DNA of 64,000 nucleotides. Origin: Saturnia japonica. Taxonomy: Eukaryota; Arthropoda; Insecta; Lepidoptera; Saturniidae. Within the stretch, counting starts at the first letter, position 1. Each line of letters opens with the position of its first letter. The stretch spans positions 7,502,690 to 7,566,689 of the forward strand of contig CM065328.1 of the NCBI GenBank assembly GCA_033032175.1, in the 5' to 3' direction. Under the pieces are notes generated by a model. The model was given only the letters and a program-made list of their open reading frames with translations, did no database searches and was not told where the DNA came from. Shown in pieces: positions 43,640-53,735 of this stretch. Both the position numbers and the translations under genes were made by a program.

Positions 43640-45345
43640 TCGTACAATATTTATGTATATACAAAAGTGAAAACTTAAAACTATGAAATAACAGTAGTTT
43701 ATTTATATTAAAATTTCAGAATTTATAAATTATCATCAATACATCAACATCAGTCTGGTTTTCAAATTTATCAACCACTATAGCCACGTGCGACACGTCG
43801 TACTTATAGTTTCAGTTATACTGTTATCTGTACGTGTGAAGCGAACTCATTAAATTTCACCCAACCAAAAATTACCCAAAGTGCGTACAGAAGTTTTCGC
43901 TAAAAAGATATGAAAAGAGCTTAAAAGGGTAAAAGACTGAAATATAAACAAAGTGTGGTAACAATAATCCCTTTACGTAGTAATTTTTAACAAATAAACT
44001 CTTAAAAGATTAGTAAGAGCCGTGTAACCGATTCCAAGTTAATTCTTAGTACCTATTTGCTAATACATGCACGTTTGTAAACCGCAGAGCGAGGTGCCGC
44101 ATGGGACACCAAAAGGTAAATTAACGTCTCAGCGAAAGAGCTTTTAGGTAAATAATATACTCCGTTTGTAGAAGCGGTTTGTCGCTGTATTTTACTTTAA
44201 AAACAGAAGTATTTTCGTTGGATTATTTACGAAGGATATTATAAACGTATTTTCATAATAATACAGTTGTTACGTTACTAGTTTTGTGCCCGGTGGGATT
44301 TTCAACATCTCAGAAACCAAAATGTCTATTTTACCCCATAAGAGATAATTTTCAAAAATTCTTTGTTTACTCACCTAGGTTATATAAGAAACTACTGTCC
44401 AAAACTTTATCTTTCTAGATATCGATTTAAGCTGTGTGTTGCCTATTAATCAGTGTTTAAAATTTCATAAACATTCACGAATTAATTCTTAATCGTTTAT
44501 TGTATTGTGTTTTCACATACCTATTTCAATATACATGTATGTATAGGTGTGTGGGAAAGTAAGTGTCTTAATAGTAATAGACATTAGTTATAGTAATCAA
44601 GAATTATGCTGCAAACTGTAACATTAGGTATACGTTTTTGATCTTTGAAGCTGAGGACGTAAACCAATCGATTGCCGAAGTTTAGTTTGCTAGAAAAGTA
44701 GTACTTTAACAAGCAAGAACTTGCAGTATAGTAGTCAGTGAAAATACATGATACAAAAGGTTACTTAGTCCAAATCTATATGTATAAGTAGAAATGTTAT
44801 TACGCGAAGAGGAAAATTATACACGTAGATTCGGTAATAAAAATACGATGAATACAGTGACAAAAATACCAACTCTATCACAAACCATGTGATGCAAGAG
44901 AACTACTATGGTATATAACATTGATGTATATGGCACATAATCAATATTTAATTTTTTTACAAAGTTAACCTAATACTTCTAGAAGAAAATCTATTTTACC
45001 AATAATTAATATACCTAAAAAGTAGATTGAAACTGCAGTTAAAGCGGAATACAAAATTTATTATCAGAATTGGGAGAGTAAATTTATATAAGTTAACTTT
45101 TACTTCAAAGGGCAAATAAATCAATACAATGAAGAATCTGAAACGAGTTTAGGTGAGCAAGCGAGTGTTTTGTTGGATAACAGAGACCACAAAGGCGTTC
45201 CTAAAATAATGTCTCGTATTTAGATAGTACAATGTGAATAAGGCGTTCAGGTGCAAGTGGTTTCGAGAGTCGAACAAATATTTAAACTGTTTTTTTTATT
45301 ATTTGTACTTCATTTGTAATGGATTAATATTTATTTTATTTAAAT
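43640..45345. other. intergenic DNA with a weak first-exon candidate
   Basis: No gene proven. At 44101 ATGGGACACCAAAAG has a good start context (GCCGC before ATG) and is followed at 44116 by the donor-like GTAAAT. Together with the CRE pair upstream this could be the start of a gene whose later exons lie beyond view, or part of an unrecognised Helitron-like repeat. The remainder is AT-rich. Confidence 0.2.
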
Positions 45346-45420
45346 ATTAGCTGTACCCGCGGCAAAAACTCTCATCCCGTTTTTTTATCCCCTTAGTGCT
45401 CATCTATAGTGTAAAAGGTA
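45346..45420 (-). mobile_element. Helitron-like end fragment
   Basis: TTAGCTGTACCCGCGGCAAA followed by TATCCCCTTAGTGCTCATC is a decayed minus-strand Helitron 3' end (CTAG changed to TTAG). Confidence 0.45.
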
Positions 45421-45475
45421 AGTAAGTAAGTAAGTATATAAGTATAAATAAGTAATGGTTAAGGTAAGTAGGTTG
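45417..45475 (+). repeat. (AAGT)n microsatellite, imperfect
   Basis: GTAAGTAAGTAAGTAAGTAT followed by diverged AAGTA units. Confidence 0.8.
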
Positions 45476-45737
45476 GACTGTGCATTGATATGTAAGTCAG
45501 TCAGTTATCATTTTATATATTATACATCCTATAACATTGTAGAAGATTACGAGTACGCGAGAGAAACAAAACAAATATATCGGATAACGAGTTGGGAAAC
45601 TTTTAATAGGTTTATTTAATATGAGTTCGATTATTTGTTCATACTGAAAAGCGAAAACTTGTCATTATGCGTATACTCGGAAACACAATCATGTGATACA
45701 TACGGCTGTCTAAAAAATTTTTTTTTATAGTATCTCG

Positions 45738-45815
45738 GTAAATCGGCAATCCATCGGCGGTTGTCGCTATTATCCTGGCCGGCATAAATATCCCTTCATG
45801 TTACGATTAACATTT
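45738..45815 (+). repeat. dispersed repeat family D, partial
   Basis: AATCCATCGGCGGTTGTCGC, TATCCTGGCCGGCATAAAT and TTCATGTTACGATTAAC; the 3' portion only. Confidence 0.55.
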
Positions 45816-46289
45816 TGCTTAGAACCATACTACTGATTCTTAACCTAGCGTAGATACTATTGACTGGCTACTGTTACCTGGAAGTTCTTAATTGGCCATC
45901 GACAGCTCGAGCATGTGGATTGACGTTTGGATCGTCGGACTGTTCATATCACTACTGATATATCGCCGGTCTGTTACTCCGTCCGTAATGGAGCTGGTCT
46001 TTTTCACAGCAGCCTTTTTCGAGATGGTGTCTTTGATTATATATGCCTTGTCTACACTGTCAGATATTTAAGCGTTTTATTTCATGTTACCTGATGCTAA
46101 GTGACGATGTGTTTGTAAATAGAAACTGACTAGCCCTAGAAAGAGAGCTAATAATAAGATTAAATTAAATAGAATCATCTTGAAATTGAATTTAATCTTG
46201 AGATTAGTAACTAACCAGGCGATTTTTATAAGTTAGTATATCATCATGCAAATCAAGAAAATATAACTAATTATTGCAAACCCTTTATC

Positions 46290-46425
46290 CGGCTCCAAAA
46301 GAAGCCGGAGGTTATCAATTCGAATGTATAATTTCATTGGCATTGGACCTTCAACTTCGAAGATAATTCAAATAACTTCTCAAAACTATTGAAGTTGTTT
46401 TTATTTTTACTTAAAATTTTCTTAC
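46290..46425 (+). repeat. dispersed repeat family J, internally deleted
   Basis: GAAGCCGGAGGTTATCAATT, CGAATGTATAATTTCATTGG, CATTGGACCTTCAACTTCGA and TATTGAAGTTG; the middle present at 29245 is missing. Confidence 0.6.
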
Positions 46426-46439
46426 TAGTAGCATGGTCA

Positions 46440-46527
46440 AGTGGCGACACTGCGCCTAATGGTAACAACAGTACAATCTATATTAATTTAAAACAACGGT
46501 GACCACCGAGAAGTCATTAATCTAAGT
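46440..46527 (+). repeat. dispersed repeat family D joined to R1-clade 3' UTR
   Basis: AAGTGGCGACACTGCGCCTA and AAACAACGGTGACCACCGAG; stops at the same place in the R1 sequence as the 19.3-kb pair. Confidence 0.6.
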
Positions 46528-47248
46528 GCCGCTGACGGCTTTTACAGCTCCACCGGGGCTTGGGAGCGAGCGCTTAAGGCACTTAGACGCAAAAGCATGG
46601 GCAACATGCGCGCAAGGGTGCCAAAGTGGCCGAAACTCGGCTTCAGCTGTTGCCTCGATTGCAAAAAAGTCTAATTAATTCCCTATCCGTAGAAAATTCG
46701 AGCTAAACTAACACATACTTTTATAAATGGAGATAACGTCTTCGCAGAAGGAGGCCATTGCCGTCCATGCCCTCTCCCTTCCGAGCATGGCTCTCACCAC
46801 ACTCGGCAGCGAGTGGTCCTCTCCAACAACTGCGGCCCTCTTGCCGCAGCTGCGTAATCTCCGTAGGAGCCGGAGCCTCCCCTATCTCTTTCCTCGCCGC
46901 CGTGAATCTATATACGGCGGCGAGCACCTTCACCTCCAGCTCCCACGGCGGGGAGCCGGCGAGCACAAAGGCCGCCCCCGCGGACAACGATCGGTATCCG
47001 CGAATTACTCTCAGCGTCACGACACATTGTGCAGCACACAGCACGCGTATATTCGTAGCTCTGAGATCATCCACCCAGATCGTTGCTCCGTAGACGGCCA
47101 TGCTCCACACGACTCCCGACTGGAGCATCTCCAAAAATTCATTGCAGGAGCCGATCATTGATCCTCCACATCCAGTCCTTTTCAACCACACTGTGAAGTT
47201 CGTCTTTTTATCTTGCAGGAAGGCATCACACATATATATATCTAACAA
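46528..47248 (-). mobile_element. R1-clade LINE remnant, second copy, with 3' UTR
   Basis: On the minus strand: coding remnant 47248-46721, then TTAGTTTAGCTCGAATTTTC, CCACTTTGGCACCCTTGCGC, CATGTTGCCCATGCTTTTGC, AAGCGCTCGCTCCCAAGCCC and AAGCCGTCAGCGGCAC. This copy links the dispersed 3' UTR family of this window to a protein-coding R1-clade LINE. The terminal tail with poly(A) is missing. Confidence 0.8.
46721..47248 (-). pseudogene. R1-clade reverse transcriptase C-terminal remnant
   Basis: A single minus-strand frame of 175 codons contains SMAVYGATIWVDDLRATNIR, LRVIRGYRSLSAGAAFVLAG and SPPWELEVKVLAAVYRF, colinear with the copy at 42.7 kb and with R1-clade proteins in general. The residues before SMAVYG (KTNFTVWLKRTGCGG) are out of register, suggesting an internal deletion, and the Cys-rich C-terminal domain is absent. 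The frame is open but has neither a start context nor the catalytic region, so it is a relic. Confidence 0.8.
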
Positions 47249-47251
47249 ATA

Positions 47252-47551
47252 AATTCAATTGAAGTATCTCTTTGTAATGTCAATATAGCACTTGTAGAGC
47301 TAACTGTACCGTGGGAAACTAATATACCTAAAGACCACGCAATAAAAATGAATAAATATTACGATCTATGTAATGAGTTAACCAAAAACGGTTATGCGGT
47401 TAACTTATATGCGGTAGAAGTGGGAGCGAAAGTTATTCCAGCGAAATCTCTCTATAATTTGCTAAAAGAACTTGGCCTGTTGAGAACTGCAGTAAGTTAT
47501 ATTTTAGAACGGGTATCTAAAGCAGCATTAATAGGCTCTTACCAAATCTGA
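47252..47551 (+). pseudogene. retroelement protein C-terminus (non-R1 LINE type)
   Basis: The frame is open from upstream of the ATG at 47348: NVNIALVELTVPWETNIPKD then NKYYDLCNELTKNGYAVNLY, AVEVGAKVIPAKSLYNLLKE and YILERVSKAALIGSYQI. The ELTVPWE...KY..L..EL...GY.V.LYAVEVG pattern is the conserved end of a group of retroelement polymerase proteins that I know from many animals but cannot place in a clade with certainty. The TGA at 47549-47551 stands where a Trp codon is usual (YQIW), so it may be a nonsense change. A GC-rich 3' region follows to about 47700. Confidence 0.6.
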
Positions 47552-47740
47552 CCTGGCAGGGAGAATATTGCGGGCAGTCAAGGTGAGCGCTGATGTGCAT
47601 CATAAGGGGGCCCCTTAAGCCTACACCTGGGTCGCAAGTCCCGGGGGCTGCTTGTGTTCCCTCTCTCTGCCATACGATGGATCTAGCACCCGCACGGTGA
47701 ATCCATAGAATGCTAAAATGTTCGTCTCTCTATTTTTTAT

Positions 47741-47818
47741 TTTTTTTTAGATCTGACTACACTGTTAGCCTTAGGGGCCTTAAAGCCACTGCGGCTTTTA
47801 CAGCTTCACCGGACTTGC
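47741..47818 (-). mobile_element. R1-clade LINE 3' tail, 78-bp copy
   Basis: T-run at 47741-47748, GATCTGACTACACTGTTAGC, CTTAGGGGCC, CACTGCGGCTTTTACAGCTT, CACCGGACTTG. Extremely truncated; the break just after CCGGACTTG is near that of the 23735 copy. Confidence 0.7.
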
Positions 47819-47859
47819 AAATGCATATGAATCTTTTATACGGAAATGATAACAAAACA

Positions 47860-48125
47860 ATCAATTTTAAAAATTTTGTCTTTCTGTCTGTTCTGTTTGT
47901 TCCGGCTAATATCCGAAACGGTTGTACCGACTTGAACAAAATTTTCACTAGCAACATAATGTAGTATATAAATTTTAGATTTTTAAAATAACTGCGAAAA
48001 TGTCAGCGAGAGCCAATTCTATCTTCTAAGGATTATCTGCAATAAGCACTTTTGACTTTAAAATAACCAGGAGCGGGAGTAGTACGATTCTCTCCTGTGC
48101 GCGACCGACAGCTTTCTGTAGTCTT
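47860..48125 (+). mobile_element. Helitron-like fragment, family M, without its end
   Basis: TCTTTCTGTCTGTTCTGTTT, AACGGTTGTACCGACTTGAA, AAGCACTTTTGACTTTAAAA and TAACCAGGAGCGGGAG are colinear with 39730-40060. The CTAG end is missing. Confidence 0.55.
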
Positions 48126-48517
48126 TGTACGTATTTTCGTAATAAAATAATATGCCAATGAATTTTTCACGAGTCCCGTGTGTAGTCGAAACAAAACGGA
48201 TTAACGAAAAGCGTCTGGGGGTCCCAAAATCCATTAATTTAACACCTCAATTAACTTATTCGATTTATTGAACAACTTTAGAAGGCACTTCCTCGCTTGT
48301 ACTCTGCACACTGTGTATAAACTCGTACAACTCCTATATATTTAAAATATGACGTTTTTATTTCTGTCTCCTGATAGGATCTCAATGTGCTTCATGACAA
48401 CTTTATATATATAATTTTTTTAAGAATTGTCTTTGTCAATACTACAGTTCAGTTCATACAATAACTACAGTTCAATAATACTATTCGTCAAGATATATAT
48501 CTAAATAGTCATTATCA

Positions 48518-48910
48518 AAATCAAAATCAAATAATATTTCTATTCAGTTTAGAAACTTTAGACCCTAGGAATGCACTTGTGAATGTCAATACACTACTAT
48601 CGGTTTTGAAAGCATCCCAGTCATCGAGAAGAAACGGCACGCGGCGAGAAACTCGATCATCTGGTTTATCAGCATTTTATTTATTTATATTATTAACAGT
48701 GGTCATTATTTTCACTGGATGTACAGAGAGAAAATCACTTCCAGACATCACAGTCATTCACGAAATGATCCGTCCTATCCTAAAACGTGCTTAACATGAT
48801 TTTTGAATTTATAATCTGACAAATCGGTAAAGTGCTTACTTGCTTAGGAAGTTGTAGAACCTAACACTATTACCTAAAAAATATGTATCTGTCTTACTAA
48901 GTCTAAAATA
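48518..48910 (-). mobile_element. LINE 3' end, minus strand (CR1-type tail)
   Basis: AAAATCAAAATCAAATAATA (complement of a GATTTT tail), ATGCACTTGTGAATGTCAAT, CATCGAGAAGAAACGGC, ATCACTTCCAGACATCAC and GTTGTAGAACCTAACACTAT; colinear with 38412-38880. A 71-codon plus-strand frame is a shadow. Confidence 0.62.
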
Positions 48911-49559
48911 TGAATTTATTGTTACAAAAATATATATACCCTACGTATAATCCAACTATGCCTCTATTGATGTAGGCAGAAAGAATCAGTTTAAGTCAAA
49001 CTATATATCAAATTTCTCAAGTCCTAAACCCAAACATGTATTATATATTTTTACTATTCTCTCATCGTTCCTAGGTTAGGTAAGTACATAATATTTCTAA
49101 ACCAACGAAGCAAAATTAACAACAAAAAATAAGAAAGGAAAATTGAACATCTATGACAAATCTTTCTACAAAAATATAAGTCTAAATGGACATTATAATA
49201 TATATTAAAACAGAACAAAACAAAAATCTCACTTCTAATAGAACAAGAATAGTTTAAAAGAAACTATTTGTACAGAAATAATTTCACGCATTGCAAAAAA
49301 TAAAATAACCCATTACGAGAAAAATGTTGAATTACATAATGAGTTGATTTAAAAATATGAAATCCCAGATTAGACAGTGAATGTTTTTCAATATTTTACC
49401 GATAATAGTTGTGGAATAAATTTGTACTTATTGGGACTTTTTTTAAACTATTTTTTTATATAATCGAGGCTTGTTTTCACTTAAAACAATTCCATGTTGT
49501 AACATAATGGACCTAAAAATTTACGAACTGATAAATAGTTTTCATTAAACTTGTTTTTC
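48911..49559. other. AT-rich DNA, nothing recognised
   Basis: No assignable feature. Confidence 0.35.
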
Positions 49560-49665
49560 ATATTTGATTTGGCCTCGCAAAAAGCTCTTGCCGGTGTCAA
49601 TTTATAGCCTTTGTGTATATATTTATATTCCACTTCACGTATGCACAGTACCCAAATTATATTAT
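49560..49665 (+). repeat. dispersed repeat family G, internally deleted
   Basis: ATTTGGCCTCGCAAAAAGCT, GCCGGTGTCAATTTATAGCC and CACGTATGCACAGTACCCAA, with the middle missing relative to 16018. Confidence 0.5.
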
Positions 49666-50229
49666 GCAAATATAACATATATTCACATTTATATTGGGTG
49701 GAACCCTAATTGTTTTTCAAAAACAAAAGTAGCTTAAGTCTTTATAACATTAGCTATCCGCCAGTGAGAATCCCGCCAAAATCGATCCAACCGTTTCGAA
49801 GATAAGAATTTTCCTTTCATATGCGTTTAGTAAAAATGTGTTATTTTGACATTACAAACAGACACTTCAATTTTTTTAATTGTATAGATAGTTTAACTAT
49901 CTTGAGACTACCGCCAGAACCATAGGGTTATTTAAAAATATTAATATTTCAAAAGCAATCTATCAATACCTTACTAGATCAGAAAAGTGGGTGTAAAAGA
50001 TTGATTATTAACTACCTACGCTGGTTAAATCCATTTAACATGATTTAGCAAATTGTAAAGGCCGATCAGCGGACAATAGCGTCTGTTAGGTAAATAATAA
50101 ATCAACTTACAATATAATAGATAATATAGAAAGCCGAATATCAGTATATGATAAAAGATTTATGATGGTTACGAAATACGAACGAGCTGGGAAACTTATA
50201 CCTATAATAATATGATATAATAATAATAC

Positions 50230-50390
50230 CTGCCTGTAACTGTCTCAGTAATTGGCAATGAGACCTCTTCCTGAGGGAAGGTATGGTCTTAATCACCACG
50301 TCAGTCTCTGACGTCTTGGCGATTTCTAACGCCGAGAAATGAACAGTTCTATATATTTTCCATATAACTGTACTAAGAGAGACTAATATA
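50230..50390 (+). repeat. dispersed repeat family H
   Basis: GCCGAGAAATGAACAGTTCT and flanking GAGACCTCTTCCTGAGGGAA; distal part similar to 34845-34885. Confidence 0.4.
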
Positions 50391-50504
50391 TACCACATAC
50401 ATACATATCTGCACATAACTAACTATACGAAACGTGATTCTGTCAAGAATTTGCCTTATTAAAAAAGTGCCAATTGTAAAATAATCATCACACATATGTC
50501 TTCT

Positions 50505-50785
50505 TCTTGTTTTGGCGCCGCAAAAAGCATTTGCCAATGTCAATGTTTTTAAGCCTTCGTAAAATTTTCTATTATACAAAGTGGGGTCTTCTGACAAGAT
50601 GGGAACAGCCTTGTCAGAACTATCTAGGGAGGTTTTTGTGACACCTCACAATGCATGCAAATCTCACTTATGCACAACAACCAAACTATATCACGCAAAA
50701 TGTCACCAATATTACATAATATAGTGTCAAAAACCTAACTTAATCAATTAAAAATAAAAACCACAACTTGTCACTTAAAGATCCT
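50505..50785 (+). repeat. dispersed repeat family G
   Basis: TTTTGGCGCCGCAAAAAGCA, GCCAATGTCAATGTTTTTAA, TGACACCTCACAATGCATGC and AAATAAAAACCACAACTTGT; colinear with 16018-16245. Confidence 0.55.
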
Positions 50786-50989
50786 GCGAGAAACTCCTCT
50801 CAAATGTCATATAATAAAGTGTAAGTTACAGAAGAAACGCCGTCTGCAAGATATTTGAAGAACATGTTTTAACTTAAATTTATTACTGTCGTCCTGTGGC
50901 CCAACGATTGAATAAAGCGCGAAAGAGACTACTGCAGCTTGTACAGATAATAATAATAATAATAGCCTTTTATTTTCTGAAACTTATAC

Positions 50990-51123
50990 TAGTACATATT
51001 TTTAGCAAGATATGGACAAGTACGGGAAGTGATAACAATGATAGGCTTCAAGGGTACGTTGGCGGCACGGCGGTAAGTTAATCGAATAAATTTAACACGG
51101 GTAAAACCGTGGCGTACAGCTAG
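50990..51123 (+). mobile_element. Helitron-like fragment, family K, plus strand
   Basis: AAGGGTACGTTGGCGGCACG, AATTTAACACGGGTAAAACC, GTGGCGTACAGCTAG with CTAG at 51120-51123 followed by T. Same end as 37942. Confidence 0.6.
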
Positions 51124-51216
51124 TTGAATCAGATGCGAAAATTTTCTACTATTTACTTACTTGTAAAACGAGTGCACGGAATGCGCACACTATTTGCCAC
51201 ACCTGACAAATACAAA

Positions 51217-51318
51217 AGCGGTTATTACACAGCAGGTTGATCGTATCCGATTTTTGGTGCGGGGGGTACTGCTGCAGGATCAATCATCGCTATTGGCTCG
51301 TGCCGTGTAATAACCGCT
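51217..51318. repeat. inverted repeat, 14-bp arms, in a GC-rich patch
   Basis: AGCGGTTATTACAC at 51217-51230 and its exact complement GTGTAATAACCGCT at 51305-51318, 74 bases apart. It lies at the edge of a GC-rich patch (51230-51540). Confidence 0.85.
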
Positions 51319-51410
51319 AAAACACCGATCGCGACGCGAGCCACGACAAGAAACCCCAATCGGTGCGTACCCGCGACGGTAAGCGTAGAGCCGCAAACCA
51401 GAGTGCACAA
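51225..51410 (-). CDS. unidentified 61-codon open frame in a GC-rich patch
   Basis: The minus strand encodes MCTLVCGSTLTVAGTHRLGF, then LVVARVAIGVLAVITRHEPI and AMIDPAAVPPAPKIGYDQPA and a stop. The N-terminal 35 residues are hydrophobic with few charges, as in a signal or anchor segment, and the end is Pro/Ala-rich. An initiator-like TCAGTTTCACT lies about 60 bases upstream of the ATG on the minus strand. I recognise no family, and a chance frame in GC-rich DNA is quite possible. Confidence 0.2.
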   Translation of the reverse strand: MCTLVCGSTLTVAGTHRLGFLVVARVAIGVLAVITRHEPIAMIDPAAVPPAPKIGYDQPAV

Positions 51411-51732
51411 ATTTCACTGCGTACGACCAACTTTGCTCAAACTCGAACCTACGAGGCGTGAACAGAGTGAAACTGATACGTTACGCACGAAATGAGTTAC
51501 ACGGAGGCATCGCACAACGATGAACAGAGAACTGAGTCGATGGCGGGTTAAAGACAACTACTATTAACAAACGCGAAATTCTTAAACACTAATTCAACAA
51601 TAATTTCTTAAACACTACAGAGGATCCAGTGCATCAGATGTATCTTGCTTGACTAGAGTATCTTGCTGTTTTATTGGAAGTCTTAAGTCTTCTTTTTTCT
51701 GTGAGAGTTTGACACAATGTGTGCCGGGCCCT

Positions 51733-51890
51733 CTTTTTTTTAGAACTGACTATACTGTTAGCCTTTAGGGGCCCTGGAGCCTCTGACGGCTTTTACAGCA
51801 TCACCGGACTTGTTTATGCCGGCTCTCGATTAGGCGTTGTATTTTTATAGGGGCGTGGAAATGCGACGAACGATGGCGTCTCTTGCCGTT
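51733..51890 (-). mobile_element. R1-clade LINE 3' end, short-UTR subtype
   Basis: T-run at 51734-51741, AGAACTGACTATACTGTTAG, CTTTAGGGGCCCTGG, CTGACGGCTTTTACAGCATC, then GGGGCGTGGAAATGCG. The segment beyond CACCGGACTTG resembles that of the 41.6-kb copy (GCGTGTGGAAATCCTGC), so both belong to one subtype. Confidence 0.65.
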
Positions 51891-51913
51891 CCTCTCTAAT
51901 TTCCTATTATTAT

Positions 51914-52145
51914 TTGAATCGGAGAACTGACGGCCGTTGGGACAGAAAGGTTCTCGAGTGGAGACCACGCACCGGAAAGCGCAGCGTAGGACGGCCCCCG
52001 ACTAGATGGAAAGACGACATAATAAAGGTCGCTGGGAGCCGTTGGGTGCAGGCCGCACAAGATCGGTCGCTCTGGAGATCTATGGGGGAGGCCTATGTTC
52101 AGCAGTGGACGTCCTGCGGCTGAAATGATGATGATGATGATGATT
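51914..52145 (+). mobile_element. RTE-clade LINE, 5'-truncated 3' end with (ATG)n tail
   Basis: The frame 51914-52123 encodes the last 69 residues of an RTE protein: WDRKVLEWRPRTGKRSVGRP, PTRWKDDIIKVAGSRWVQAA, QDRSLWRSMGEAYVQQWTSC and G-stop. The tail ATGATGATGATGATGATG follows at once (52124-52142), as in lepidopteran RTE elements. The C-terminus is intact, so this is the youngest of five RTE scraps here, but the endonuclease and RT are missing. The ATG at 51914 is internal. Confidence 0.88.
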
Positions 52146-52504
52146 TGAAACACTATTTCTATCCCTTTTCTAATCGTCTATTAATTATTATAAATTTTCT
52201 GTTTTCCGCTATTTACTTATTACATTCGTATTTATACAACACAAAACTAATTAGAATGCAATTAGTACACTAAAAACTATCCTAAGCAACATAATTCGAC
52301 ATTGGGTTAATAAACATCATAAACATCAAACATTAAAATATCAAGACACAATAAACCCTATAAACTGGTTACATACTCACTTTAATTACATTAGAACATA
52401 ATAAAAACGTTACATAACACATGCCGGATACTACATAATATACATTATCAAAGGAATTCTATCAATTTATACGTAAAATCACTATTTACCTAATATTATT
52501 ACGT

Positions 52505-52735
52505 ACCACGACTGCTATCCCAAGTCTAGCAAAGTGATATTGGGTTTTTCCTATGAAATTGTCAGTAGCAGCTCGGAGTTTTTGGTTTCGTGCCCTACTA
52601 ATGGCAATAGGCTCGCCCTATATTACATGGTACCTAAAACATACTCGGCGAACTGTGGGTGTACATTAGTACACCTCTACCTAACCCTTTGGGGAATACA
52701 GGCGTGATGGTATTTATGTATGTATTATTACATAC
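52505..52735 (+). mobile_element. LINE 3' end with (ATGT)n tail
   Basis: GTGCCCTACTAATGGCAATA, ACTGTGGGTGTACATTAGTA, CCTCTACCTAACCCTTTGGG and GGAATACAGGCGTGATGGTA, ending ATTTATGTATGTATTA. The CCCTTT.GGGA.ACAGGCGTGATG block with an ATGT tail is a common lepidopteran LINE 3' end; clade not assigned. Confidence 0.6.
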
Positions 52736-53515
52736 CTACACTCTATCGCTATCTATTGCAAACATTATAATCTATAAAATATATTTTTTTCTCTTTATTT
52801 AAAGGGCTATTGCAGTTGGTGTATGCTAGCTCCATTGGAGTATATCCAAATTCTACAAAATTACGGAAATTTAATTAAATAAAAAGACCACATACTTTTA
52901 TCCCTTATACTGAACTGGAAGTCGGTTCCGTTAGTATATAGTGAAAAATACCTACATTTATAGAACATAAATCTAAACTCAAAATTAAAAGACTTCTGCT
53001 TATTTCATACTTAACACAACTATCAAATATACAATTTTATAAGCCTAACAATGATTAAACCTAAGTATATGCGTCGCTAACAACTCGTATATGTCATAAA
53101 GAATTTTTTTAAATAAACTTCTAAAACATAATTTATTATTATAATTTATTTATAATTTATTTTATTGGTAATCGTTAAGAGAAAATCAAGTAATAGCAAA
53201 AAACTTACACTAAGTAATGATACTGTAAAAAATATGGAATAAAAATAAAATATTTTAACATTTTATTTAAAAAAACATTATTAGTTAAAGACGAAGCCGA
53301 ATATTGTAAAAAAACAAACACGCAAATCAGCAGAGTAAATTAATAAAACCTTTGCGTTTGTAGCCCCGCACCCTTTTAGGAAAATGAAAAACGAAACAAG
53401 AGAAAATTGAATTGAAAATTAAAACATGCCTAGGTATTGTAAAAGCCTAAAATTTAGGTTATTGCTTCATATACATAATATTTTTTACTATAGTATATCT
53501 ATATAATAATGTTAA
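52736..53515. other. AT-rich DNA, nothing recognised
   Basis: No gene or repeat end recognised. Confidence 0.35.
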
Positions 53516-53735
53516 CTAGCTGTTCCCCACGGTTTCACCCGTGTTAATTTTACCCGACAAACACCGCGCCGCCAATGAACACTTTAGTCTATCATAATTG
53601 TTCCCACTTCCTGCAAGTACAAATTAATTTAATTATTCATTATCCCCTAAACTATGTGTCCAAATAACATGCTATAAAGGGCAAAATTTAACTTCACAGA
53701 ATTGCCTTTGTGATGGAATATGATAGAATATGTTT
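53516..53735 (-). mobile_element. Helitron-like element, family K (best 3' end)
   Basis: CTAG at 53516-53519, CTGTTCCCCACGGTTTCACC, CGACAAACACCGCGCCGCCA, CTATGTGTCCAAATAACATG and GGGCAAAATTTAACTTCACA. Colinear with 16886-17105. Confidence 0.7.

Noticed and set aside
46727..47161. Plus-strand frames of 111-144 codons
   Set aside because: Shadows of the R1-clade remnant on the minus strand.
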